This document shows, one piece after another, positions 1 to 6,995 of a DNA stretch of 12,484 bases. The DNA comes from Parcubacteria group bacterium RIFCSPHIGHO2_01_FULL_47_10b (GTDB taxonomy: Bacteria; Patescibacteriota; Minisyncoccia; 2-01-FULL-47-10): the NCBI GenBank assembly GCA_001824325.1, contig MHXC01000005.1, positions 1 to 12,484 of the forward strand, given 5' to 3'. Below the pieces are notes generated by a model. It saw only the letters and a list, made by a program, of their open reading frames with translations, made no database searches and was not told where the DNA came from. Each line of letters starts with the position of its first letter. Position 1 is the stretch's first letter. A program made the translations under genes and the position numbers.

Positions 1-574
1 TATTTGTTTGTGCTGGTCCTTCAATCCACGCAGAGAACTGACCGTTAAAGTAAAGCCAAATGACGCTTATTGCCCCGATAATAAAGATACTATTCGTTTT
101 CCAGACGAGTCCATGCGGTCGCAACGAACTCCATAGGTTATGCAGTCGCTTTAAGTCACCTGTGCCTTTTACCCAATAGTAACTTACAAAGAGGAAAATC
201 CATGCACTCGTAAACAGAATTGTTGTATTGATAAATAGGTCGATCGAAAATGGATAGAGACTCGGGAAAACAAGGCCGTCATTAATTTCTGGGAATAGAA
301 AAAAGAATAGAGTTCTCAATGGATAGTACAGTAAATATACAAAGCTGAAAGGGATAATGGGTTCAAGCCAGTCGCGATTGGTGCGCGGCAATCGGAGCGT
401 GATGAATGCGGGAATAAACGTTGCATATGCGGAAACTACCAAGAGCAACAGTAGTCTGGTCGATGGATCTATGAATGGCGCGATACCCACAAGTCCGACG
501 GCAGCAGCTGCAATTGGACTTAATAACAGCGCTAGAAAATGTGAGTCAATGAGATTTTTGAATGATATGTTCAT
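1..574 (-). CDS. Multi-pass membrane protein, putative Wzy-type polysaccharide polymerase (3' end beyond window)
   Basis: The reading frame starts with ATG at 574 and stays open to the left edge, giving 191 visible residues of a longer protein. Hydrophobic stretches suitable as membrane helices lie at about residues 12-34, 41-60, 72-94, 112-134 and 162-177. Between helices 2 and 3 is a basic loop (RLPRTNRDW), followed by a tyrosine-rich YLLYYPLR stretch. Polymerases of the Wzy/O-antigen type are large multi-helix proteins found in loci like this one, and no other polymerase is visible here, so that role is a reasonable inference. No diagnostic motif is present, and another membrane protein, such as an acyltransferase or a ligase, is possible. 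The start overlaps the end of the upstream GT4 gene by 29 bp, implying translational coupling. I see no Shine-Dalgarno motif before the ATG. The coding call is solid; the function is tentative. Confidence 0.72.
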   Translation of the reverse strand, partial: MNISFKNLIDSHFLALLLSPIAAAAVGLVGIAPFIDPSTRLLLLLVVSAYATFIPAFITLRLPRTNRDWLEPIIPFSFVYLLYYPLRTLFFFLFPEINDGLVFPSLYPFSIDLFINTTILFTSAWIFLFVSYYWVKGTGDLKRLHNLWSSLRPHGLVWKTNSIFIIGAISVIWLYFNGQFSAWIEGPAQTN

Positions 575-1712
575 AATGTTTCATCGTTCGATTTCCATAC
601 GAATTCCATGTATATTTTTGAATCGTTTGTTGCGCCTGCTGTCCCATTAATGCCGCTTTCTTTTGATGCTCATATGCCCAAACAATTTTTTCTTGGAGCG
701 TCTTTTTGTCATGCAGGCGTATGATAAACCCTTCGCCTCCATCTGTCACAAATTCACCGCCGCCGGTATTAACAGTAATAAGGACAGGGCAACCGCATGC
801 CATTGCTTCGGGAATGACCATACTCAAGCCCTCTTCAAGTGAGGTTAGCACGAATAATGAGGCCTGCGAATAGTGCTTATATAGTTCGTTGTGAGGAACT
901 TTGCCGATATAGCGGTAGTCATCTCGATAGCGTTCGAGAAAAGGCTGGATCCCGTCATTACGGATACCGCCAACTAAAACCAGCTCTGCCTGCGGCAACT
1001 TGAGCTCGTGCCACGCCTCGAGTAGCAAATGCAGTCCTTTCCCGACGCTCAACCCGCCGACAAATAGTACTCGGAACACGTCATCGGTTTTGGGAATTTG
1101 ATGAAACGCTGCGATATCTACGCCGTATGGACTGACGAGGATTTTTTTTGCATCCACTCCCTTTTCGATGAATGTTTTTTTGACAAACTGCGAGGGGACA
1201 GAAATGTAATCGGTGAGTTGGTATTCCTGGAGCTCGCGTTTGATTATGGGTTTGGTTGTGATCGGTTGTGCATGAATTCCCAATCGCTCGTACTCTTCGG
1301 CGTAGATGTCGCATTGAAATTGGATGTGACTGGAACCACGTTCAAGCACTGTTTTAACGCCATATGCGTGCGCTTTTTTTATTTGCGATGCCGCCATTCC
1401 CGACCAGATCGTGAGAATATCAAGTGTTGAATTGACGAGGCGGCGAGCGCGTAGATCAAAATATCGGGACGCCAACGCATCTATGAGTGAGATTACGGTA
1501 TTGTTGGCGCGGGGTATCTTTCGAACAGTATAGCCAAGCACACCGCACGATGGAAGAGAATGGATGAAGTTATCTTGTACTCCGGATTGCCAGCGACGGA
1601 GTTTAAATCGGGGATAGCCAGTCACAACATATGAAAGTGCCTCACGCTGTTGCAATTGATATGCGAGTTGAAATGCATGAAATGTCCCAATGCAACTAAC
1701 GCCGACGCGCAT
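546..1712 (-). CDS. GT4-family glycosyltransferase
   Basis: Predicted GT-B-fold retaining glycosyltransferase (family GT4) of 388 residues, normal for the family. It would transfer a sugar from an NDP-sugar to the growing lipid-linked glycan at the cytoplasmic face of the membrane. The N-terminal acceptor domain opens with MRVGVSCIGTFHAFQLAYQL and contains LERGSSHI near residue 123. The C-terminal donor-binding domain begins near residue 210 with FVGGLSVGKG (217-226). It carries the GT4 E-x7-E signature, Glu294 and Glu302 in EGLSMVIPEAMACG, followed by a glycine-rich turn. The frame stays open to an ATG at 1751, but I chose 1712: it starts exactly at the beta strand where family members begin, and the 13 extra residues would be lysine-rich and unusual. 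The start overlaps the end of the GT2 gene by 17 bp. Sugar and linkage cannot be read from the sequence. Confidence 0.9.
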   Translation of the reverse strand: MRVGVSCIGTFHAFQLAYQLQQREALSYVVTGYPRFKLRRWQSGVQDNFIHSLPSCGVLGYTVRKIPRANNTVISLIDALASRYFDLRARRLVNSTLDILTIWSGMAASQIKKAHAYGVKTVLERGSSHIQFQCDIYAEEYERLGIHAQPITTKPIIKRELQEYQLTDYISVPSQFVKKTFIEKGVDAKKILVSPYGVDIAAFHQIPKTDDVFRVLFVGGLSVGKGLHLLLEAWHELKLPQAELVLVGGIRNDGIQPFLERYRDDYRYIGKVPHNELYKHYSQASLFVLTSLEEGLSMVIPEAMACGCPVLITVNTGGGEFVTDGGEGFIIRLHDKKTLQEKIVWAYEHQKKAALMGQQAQQTIQKYTWNSYGNRTMKHYEHIIQKSH

Positions 1713-2661
1713 AATTCGTGAATTCTTTATACGTTTTATACAAGAATGCATCTAGCCATCGGGGCGAGACGAGCAGGGGGAGTGATCGCCAAAATGCCGA
1801 AAATCGCCAATATAATTGAGCGAGCGTCCACAATGAGACAACATCTGAGCCGAGGCCATGATGAAATCCTTTTGCGCGCTGGACAAAAATTCCCTTGGCG
1901 CATCCGGCAAATGTGTAGTTCAGGACTCGATGGATGGAGGCCGGAGAAAACTGCTTTGAAAAGTGGATGAACACATGGAAGAGATGCACACTGAATACTT
2001 CAAGTGCGTCATACCACGTGGGTTTTGAAAAGTCGCGCCGTGCGCTGAAAAATATGGGGCCGCGAAGAAAATAGTAGGAACCATCTTGAGATAACACTGA
2101 AAGAATGATAAACAAATTAACCCACGCAGTGCCGACAAATTGTTTTGCCTCCGCGAGCGCTTCGAGCGCCTTTTCACGTTTGAATATAGTGGCAGTAATA
2201 AATCCTAAAAAACTGGTCAGATATTCAATGACTTCATTGCGGTTGGAAAAAAACTCGCTCTCCCGATGAGGAAAGACAAGTTCTTGCTTGTTGATTTCTT
2301 GAGAATTCGCATACAGAAACGTAATATCAGGATGTTCAGTGAGTATTTGGAGGACTTGTTTTAGACCGTCTGGAGCCACTACGTCATCTCCAAACCACCA
2401 CACATACGTTCCTCGGGCTTCTTTTGTTAACGACAAAATCGCTTTGTCGATCCCCTCTTTTTTTCCGTGGAAATAACGGATTGGGATTCGTTGTGCGAAG
2501 GCTTGCACAATACGTTCAGTTGCATTATCAGGACTATCGTCTTGGATTACTATTTCCACAGCATCGCTTAATTGCGGCTCGAGTAACTGAAGAAAGTTCC
2601 GCACAGAGTCTGGCTGGTTATATGTCGGTATGCAAATACTGATGAGCGGTCGTTGTTTCAT
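1696..2661 (-). CDS. GT2-family glycosyltransferase
   Basis: Predicted GT-A-fold inverting glycosyltransferase (family GT2) of 321 residues, within the usual range. The N-terminal nucleotide-binding strand reads ISICIPTYNQP (residues 7-17). The first acidic motif is QDDSPD (40-45) and the metal-binding D-x-D-like motif is WWFGDDV (88-94). The WWFGDD form resembles glycosyltransferases annotated as abequosyltransferase-like (RfbV type), which act in O-antigen assembly. I take this only as a subfamily hint, not as substrate evidence. The C-terminal third is rich in aromatic and hydrophobic residues but has no clear transmembrane helix, so the protein is probably cytosolic and membrane-associated. 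The ATG shares an ATGA overlap of 4 bp with the stop of the upstream CgeB-like gene, the classic arrangement for coupled translation. Confidence 0.9.
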   Translation of the reverse strand: MKQRPLISICIPTYNQPDSVRNFLQLLEPQLSDAVEIVIQDDSPDNATERIVQAFAQRIPIRYFHGKKEGIDKAILSLTKEARGTYVWWFGDDVVAPDGLKQVLQILTEHPDITFLYANSQEINKQELVFPHRESEFFSNRNEVIEYLTSFLGFITATIFKREKALEALAEAKQFVGTAWVNLFIILSVLSQDGSYYFLRGPIFFSARRDFSKPTWYDALEVFSVHLFHVFIHFSKQFSPASIHRVLNYTFAGCAKGIFVQRAKGFHHGLGSDVVSLWTLAQLYWRFSAFWRSLPLLVSPRWLDAFLYKTYKEFTNYARRR

Positions 2662-3695
2662 GGTAGGGTCTTTATCAAAGCTAACATTTTTGTGAGTTGC
2701 TCACGGTGACTATACCCGCTTTTGATACAACGCGCTCTGCCGGCTTGTGCGATAGCCCGACGCCTTTCAGGATTTTTGAGATAGACGCGGATAAGATGTA
2801 ATAAGTGATATTTCGAGTTAAAAAATAGTGCTTCTGTACCATCCTCAAATAATTCCATATGTCGGTTCGTCCGTTCTGCGAGCATAAATCCACCGCATGC
2901 TGGTATCTCTGCAGTTCGGCTAGTTGTTTGGTCTCGGTTTATTTTTCTTAAAAAACAGAGATTGATATCTGTGGCACCAATGGCTTTCACATAGTCCTCG
3001 TTATAGATCGCTTGATGCTTGATGGTAAGATTGGGGTGCTTCGTTCGCAACCGCCACCATCCATTCCCCCAAATTACTATAGGGATATTGTGCTTGGCGA
3101 GATACAGCATCATTTCAGCACGCTCCTGTTCGAAAGTGCCAATAAACCCTACGCCGGTCTGAAACCGTTTTTTGTCTGTCGCTGAAAGCATCGTAGGACG
3201 ATGCAAGGTATCGTCGAATGCATCGAGAAATAATGCGGTTTTCTGTGCGCCAATTTGTCGAAGCTCCGACAAATTGTATGTTTTTGTGGTGAAAACAATG
3301 TCGTAAAAGCATAACCCCCTTCGATAGTAATCGGAATTGTTATGTCGTGCGTACATGTCGTCCTCAGAAACGGAAACGAGTGTGGTATGAGGGGAAAGAA
3401 TCTTTATTCGTTTTAGTGTATCTGGGTGAATGGTGGTCCCTTTCTCGATCCACACAATAGGAGGCTTATGCTTGCCGACATAGTCTAAAATTTTTGGATT
3501 GCTTTGAGTAAGGTCGAGAGGAAATCCGGCGCGGCGCATTATTTTAGCCGGGAATGGAACAAGGTCTTCGAATCGCGAGGCAGATGAAATGGTGGAAATA
3601 CCATCGACTTCATGGCCCATGCGTTTCAAAGTTTGGAATCGTTGGTAGCTTCGACCCACTGGATTTAATTGTCCAATAAATAATAGACGATCCAT
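2658..3695 (-). CDS. CgeB-like glycosyltransferase (copy A)
   Basis: A 345-residue protein of the CgeB-like group of GT-B glycosyltransferases (the Glyco_trans_1_2 type of C-terminal domain). CgeB of Bacillus subtilis is linked to glycosylation of the outer spore surface; here the likely job is adding a sugar to a surface glycan. The N-terminal domain starts MDRLLFIGQLNPVG and includes VWIEKG (81-86). The C-terminal domain opens with GFIGT (183-187) and has IWGNGWW (208-214). It then carries a signature at 243-276 with DINLCFLRK, RD, RTAEIPACGGF and AERT. The segment after it (FEDGTEALFFN) and the final helix with R-x-x-IAQAG are also typical. It is paralogous to the gene at 5880-6995. It follows the aminotransferase by 3 bp and overlaps the GT2 start by 4 bp. 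Family membership is fairly sure; the donor sugar is unknown. Confidence 0.85.
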   Translation of the reverse strand: MDRLLFIGQLNPVGRSYQRFQTLKRMGHEVDGISTISSASRFEDLVPFPAKIMRRAGFPLDLTQSNPKILDYVGKHKPPIVWIEKGTTIHPDTLKRIKILSPHTTLVSVSEDDMYARHNNSDYYRRGLCFYDIVFTTKTYNLSELRQIGAQKTALFLDAFDDTLHRPTMLSATDKKRFQTGVGFIGTFEQERAEMMLYLAKHNIPIVIWGNGWWRLRTKHPNLTIKHQAIYNEDYVKAIGATDINLCFLRKINRDQTTSRTAEIPACGGFMLAERTNRHMELFEDGTEALFFNSKYHLLHLIRVYLKNPERRRAIAQAGRARCIKSGYSHREQLTKMLALIKTLP

Positions 3696-3698
3696 GGC

Positions 3699-4829
3699 TT
3701 AGTTACTGGTGAAAAATAACTGTATGGTTCGGATAACCATATCGACTTCGCTACGGCGCAGATACGGTGACATTGGAAGACTGATTGCTGTTTGTGCAAC
3801 TTCTTCGGCTACGGGAAAATCTCCCGCTTTATACCCTAATGACGAGAAAATTTTTTGCTGATGAAGCGCGCGGGGGTAATGGATTTGTGCGGCGATCTTA
3901 TGTTTGTGTAGCCAATTCAGGAGCGCATTGCGTTGCTTAGCCCGCATGACAAATAAATGAAAAACCGGGTGGATAGCTTTGCCGAGATCTATTGGGGGAG
4001 TCGTAATATTTGAAAGGGTGCGTAGACCATGGTTATATCGTTTTGCTAATCCGGCGCGCGTTGCATTCCATGTTTCGAGGTGGGGCAACTTAATGCGTAG
4101 GAATGACGCTTGCAGCGCATCGAGTCGAGAATTAGTTCCGAATGAATCGTGTATATATTTTGTTCGCTCTCCGTAATTTCTCATGAGTCGGACCGATGAA
4201 TCCAATTTGGCATTATTCGTAACGATTGCGCCGCCGTCACCCAGAGCGCCCAGATTTTTTGAGGGATAAAAGCTAAAACTCCCGATATCACCGATCGTTC
4301 CAACCATTTTTTTGCCAATCCGCGCCCCATGCGCTTGTGCCGCATCCTCAATCACATACAAGTGATGTTGTCTCGCGAGCTTGCATATTTCTGCCATTGC
4401 AGCGGGATATCCATATAAGTGAACAGGAATAATGGCTTTTGTTGCAGGAGAAATGGCGCGCTTGACAAGCTTTGGGTCGATAGTGAAATCTGTATGTGTA
4501 ATATCGACAAATACGGGGCGTGCTCCGACCAATTGAACGGCAATGGCGGTAGCCACAAACGTGAACGCAGGGACGATGACTTCATCGCCTGGTCCCACGC
4601 CAATTGCTCGCAAGGCGAGGATAAGCGCATCGGTTCCTGAAGCAACTCCGCACACATGTTTAACACCAAGAAAAGCCGCGAATTCGTGTTCGAACTGCTC
4701 CACTTCTTTGCCGAGAATAAAGTTTGACGAATCGAGTAATCGATGAAACGCTTTAGTAAGCTCTTTTTTGAGAGCTGCGTGTTCGCGGGCGAGATTGACG
4801 AAAGGAATTGGTTTTGTTACTACAGTCAT
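3699..4829 (-). CDS. DegT/DnrJ/EryC1/StrS-family sugar aminotransferase (PLP-dependent)
   Basis: A 376-residue enzyme predicted to transfer an amino group, usually from glutamate, to a keto group of an NDP-keto-deoxyhexose using pyridoxal phosphate. The PLP-binding lysine is Lys191 in SFYPSKNLGALGDGGA. Asp162 and Gln165 in EDAAQAHGA would contact the cofactor. SGTDALILAL (64-73) and GPGDEVIVPAFTFVATA (79-95) are typical family blocks, as is NSRLDALQA (233-241). The frame is open to 5012, but the first 61 codons overlap the dehydratase and read as nonsense. MTVVTKPIPFVNLAREH matches the normal family N terminus, so I start at 4829, 7 bp after the dehydratase stop. The preceding dehydratase would supply the 4-keto substrate. 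Whether C4 or C3 is aminated cannot be decided; C4 is favoured because no ketoisomerase gene is seen here. Confidence 0.92.
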   Translation of the reverse strand: MTVVTKPIPFVNLAREHAALKKELTKAFHRLLDSSNFILGKEVEQFEHEFAAFLGVKHVCGVASGTDALILALRAIGVGPGDEVIVPAFTFVATAIAVQLVGARPVFVDITHTDFTIDPKLVKRAISPATKAIIPVHLYGYPAAMAEICKLARQHHLYVIEDAAQAHGARIGKKMVGTIGDIGSFSFYPSKNLGALGDGGAIVTNNAKLDSSVRLMRNYGERTKYIHDSFGTNSRLDALQASFLRIKLPHLETWNATRAGLAKRYNHGLRTLSNITTPPIDLGKAIHPVFHLFVMRAKQRNALLNWLHKHKIAAQIHYPRALHQQKIFSSLGYKAGDFPVAEEVAQTAISLPMSPYLRRSEVDMVIRTIQLFFTSN

Positions 4830-4836
4830 AAAGGTA

Positions 4837-5877
4837 TTAGAATTGTACCTTGGTATGATCAATGGCCACTTCGACTTTTTCTGTGCCGAGGAGTGGCATC
4901 CACCAGCCTGGGTTGTTGCGATACCAGTCAATGGTCTGCTTGAGACCATCCTGAAATTTTGTTGCAGGGTTCCATCCGATAAGTTTTTGTGCAACAGCAG
5001 TATCTGCCTCAAATGAATACACCTGGCCTGGTCGATCGGCGATATGAGTAATCATGTTTCTGTTTGTCCCGCTATGATCGACAATAATAGAAGCGATGTC
5101 ATTTATGCTTATCCCTTTGCCCGAGCCGAAGTTCATTATTTCCCCATGAACCTTTTTTATAGGAGTATCAAGGATGGCCATGAGACCGTGTGAAAAGTCA
5201 TCGATATAGGTCCAATCGCGGGTTTGTTTACCCGTACCATGTATTTCGATCGGTTTGTTTTGGATGATATTGGTAATAAACCGAGGGATAACTTTTTCTA
5301 TATGCTCTCTAGGGCCGTATCCGTTGAAAGGGCGGACGATAACGACTGGTATGCCGAAGCTTTTATAGAATGCATACACAAGCGTTTCGGCAGCGGCCTT
5401 GGAGCCGGCATAGGGAGTTGCGGGGCGCTGAGCGAGTGTTTCTTGTATGGGACCAGTATAGGCATCGCCATACACTTCGCACGTTGAAATATGGATAAAT
5501 TTTTCAATTGAACGACCTGCTTGCAGGAGCGCGCGGATCATAGTATGAGTACCCATAAGGTTCACGTCATAAAAAACATGACTATTCTGTAGCGATCTCG
5601 TTACATGACTCTCGGCTGCAAAATGAACAACATAGTCAACGTTTTGCATGAGCTGCTCAACTAATCCTTGGTCGCGAATATCTCCACGAACGAATCGAAA
5701 TCGCGGAGACGAGTGGATATTGGGGGGGATGTTTTCGAACCGCCCAGCGTAATTGAGGATATCGAGGACGACAATATGCGATTCTGGCTTGGCTTTATAT
5801 AACGCCTCAACAAAGTTGCTACCAATAAATCCCATACCACCGGTAACGAGTATTGTTTTTTTTGCTGTGTGTTTCAT
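4837..5877 (-). CDS. RmlB-like NDP-hexose 4,6-dehydratase (extended SDR) with an altered active site
   Basis: A 346-residue extended short-chain dehydrogenase, the normal length for dTDP-glucose 4,6-dehydratase (RmlB/RfbB). It has the NAD-binding motif TGGMGFIG (12-19), FAAESHVTRS (86-95), and the catalytic Tyr156/Lys160 pair in YAGSKAAAE. Further blocks are RPFNGYGPREH (182-192), QTRDWTYIDDF (218-228), RPGQVYSF (282-289) and a C-terminal LIGWNP block. These are closest to RmlB-type enzymes, so the expected reaction is NDP-glucose to NDP-4-keto-6-deoxyglucose. Two usual RmlB positions differ. The catalytic Thr-Asp-Glu is Thr132-Cys133-Glu134, and the usual ESHVDRS is ESHVTRS. A different nucleotide-sugar substrate or a decarboxylase/epimerase activity is therefore possible, and I give no gene symbol. 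It starts 2 bp after the CgeB-like gene and ends 7 bp before the aminotransferase, a natural biosynthetic pair. Confidence 0.88.
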   Translation of the reverse strand: MKHTAKKTILVTGGMGFIGSNFVEALYKAKPESHIVVLDILNYAGRFENIPPNIHSSPRFRFVRGDIRDQGLVEQLMQNVDYVVHFAAESHVTRSLQNSHVFYDVNLMGTHTMIRALLQAGRSIEKFIHISTCEVYGDAYTGPIQETLAQRPATPYAGSKAAAETLVYAFYKSFGIPVVIVRPFNGYGPREHIEKVIPRFITNIIQNKPIEIHGTGKQTRDWTYIDDFSHGLMAILDTPIKKVHGEIMNFGSGKGISINDIASIIVDHSGTNRNMITHIADRPGQVYSFEADTAVAQKLIGWNPATKFQDGLKQTIDWYRNNPGWWMPLLGTEKVEVAIDHTKVQF

Positions 5878-5879
5878 GG

Positions 5880-6995
5880 TTATATCGATTGTATTGTTTC
5901 AAATAGGGAAAGAATTGTTTTCGCTCTATCAGTATACCGATAAGGACTACTTCGTAAACGTTCGAGCCCTGCGCGAGCGATTTTTTGCCTCAAGCGAGGC
6001 CGTTTTTTATAAAACCCAATTTTTTCAAGAAGTTCTTTATCGCCATTAAAAAACACCATCTCTATGTCTTCGTGGAAGAAACCTTGGTGGTCTTGTGTGC
6101 GTTCTGCTATCACAAAAACGCCGCATGCAGGCAATTCAAATGTTCTCATGGTATGGTCGTCCCTATCTGCTTTTCGCAAAAATGCAAGGTTGATATCACT
6201 CGCTTGCACAACCTTCAAAAATAGCTCGCCATAGACAGGATATCCCATAATATGATTATGAAGCGGCGACCCAAGTCCTAAGAGTTGCTTTGGTATATGG
6301 AGTCCGAGGATTGAAAGCATGTGAAAAAGAGTACCAAGCGGCTTTAATTTTTCCCACGACGACCCCCAAATTCTGAGATCGTTGCCGTAACGCGCAATGT
6401 CGCTCAATAACGAGATGCGGTCTTCGGGTGCCCACGTTCCAATGAACGAGATGGCTGCATGATACAAAGCCCGATCCGCTTCAGTGATTGTTGTCGGATA
6501 ATGTAGTTTTTCATCATAGCCATAAGGTAACCATGTCACGTGCTGCCCGCCAAGTTGCTTTAATTTTGGTAATTCCCATCGACGCGGGGTGAGCAAGCAG
6601 TCATACAATGGTGCGCAGTCGACAATATAGTCAGATGAACTGAACGGACTCCAGACTCCATCAGGGTTGAAATTGAAAATGGGTGCTGTCGACAGTTCGC
6701 GAAGGTCGTTAAGCGCCTCGGGGTCGAGCTCTTTTCCCTTAATAATGAAGATGAGATCAGGGCGCGTTTCGTGCACAATTTTTCGGAGCGCCTGATTCAT
6801 CGCCTTGATGCAGTGTGCTCTTGTAAGTCGGGTTGTCCCGGGATGTTGTATGGTGCTATATGTGGTGAGTGAAAGTTCAAAGCGCACACATACATTACCA
6901 AGAGATTCAAACGCGCGGGCATAAGAAGCCCCCAATGATCCCGGGAAAAAATGATCGCCGATGAGAATATTTAGTTGTTTATGTTTGACTGCCAT
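5880..6995 (-). CDS. CgeB-like glycosyltransferase (copy B)
   Basis: A 371-residue CgeB-like GT-B glycosyltransferase, paralogous to the gene at 2658-3695. The N-terminal domain has LIGDHFFPGSLG (11-22), KGKELDPEAL (86-95) and NFNPDGVWSPFS (108-119), typical of CgeB-like proteins. The C-terminal domain has SFIGTW (183-188), RIWGSSW (208-214) and the family signature at 267-300 with DINLAFLRK, RDD, RTFELPACGVF and AERT. By hand alignment 23 of 34 signature residues match copy A. Copy B has about 23 extra residues between the IWG and DINL motifs, including a hydrophobic stretch near residues 222-243 that could touch the membrane or the acceptor. Its ATG overlaps the end of the upstream GT4 gene by 17 bp, and the dehydratase follows after 2 bp. 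Donor and acceptor are unknown; a sugar made by the neighbouring dehydratase and aminotransferase is a reasonable guess. Confidence 0.86.
   Translation of the reverse strand: MAVKHKQLNILIGDHFFPGSLGASYARAFESLGNVCVRFELSLTTYSTIQHPGTTRLTRAHCIKAMNQALRKIVHETRPDLIFIIKGKELDPEALNDLRELSTAPIFNFNPDGVWSPFSSSDYIVDCAPLYDCLLTPRRWELPKLKQLGGQHVTWLPYGYDEKLHYPTTITEADRALYHAAISFIGTWAPEDRISLLSDIARYGNDLRIWGSSWEKLKPLGTLFHMLSILGLHIPKQLLGLGSPLHNHIMGYPVYGELFLKVVQASDINLAFLRKADRDDHTMRTFELPACGVFVIAERTQDHQGFFHEDIEMVFFNGDKELLEKIGFYKKRPRLRQKIARAGLERLRSSPYRYTDRAKTILSLFETIQSI

Noticed and set aside
357..650. Plus-strand frame of 97 residues at the left end.
   Set aside because: It lies antisense to the membrane protein and the GT4 end, has no recognisable domain, and the minus-strand reading has clear helices and an operon context.
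1713..1751. Thirteen extra residues at the start of the GT4 gene (ATG at 1751).
   Set aside because: The ATG at 1712 opens directly on the first beta strand of the GT-B fold, and the extra residues are basic with no family match.
4830..5012. A 61-residue N-terminal extension of the aminotransferase frame upstream of 4829.
   Set aside because: It overlaps the C-terminal part of the dehydratase in another frame and has no family similarity; the ATG at 4829 gives the normal aminotransferase N terminus and a 7-bp gap.
4743..5016. Two overlapping plus-strand frames (66 and 82 residues) over the dehydratase-aminotransferase junction.
   Set aside because: Both are antisense to well-supported enzymes, have no family features and no promoter or ribosome binding site.
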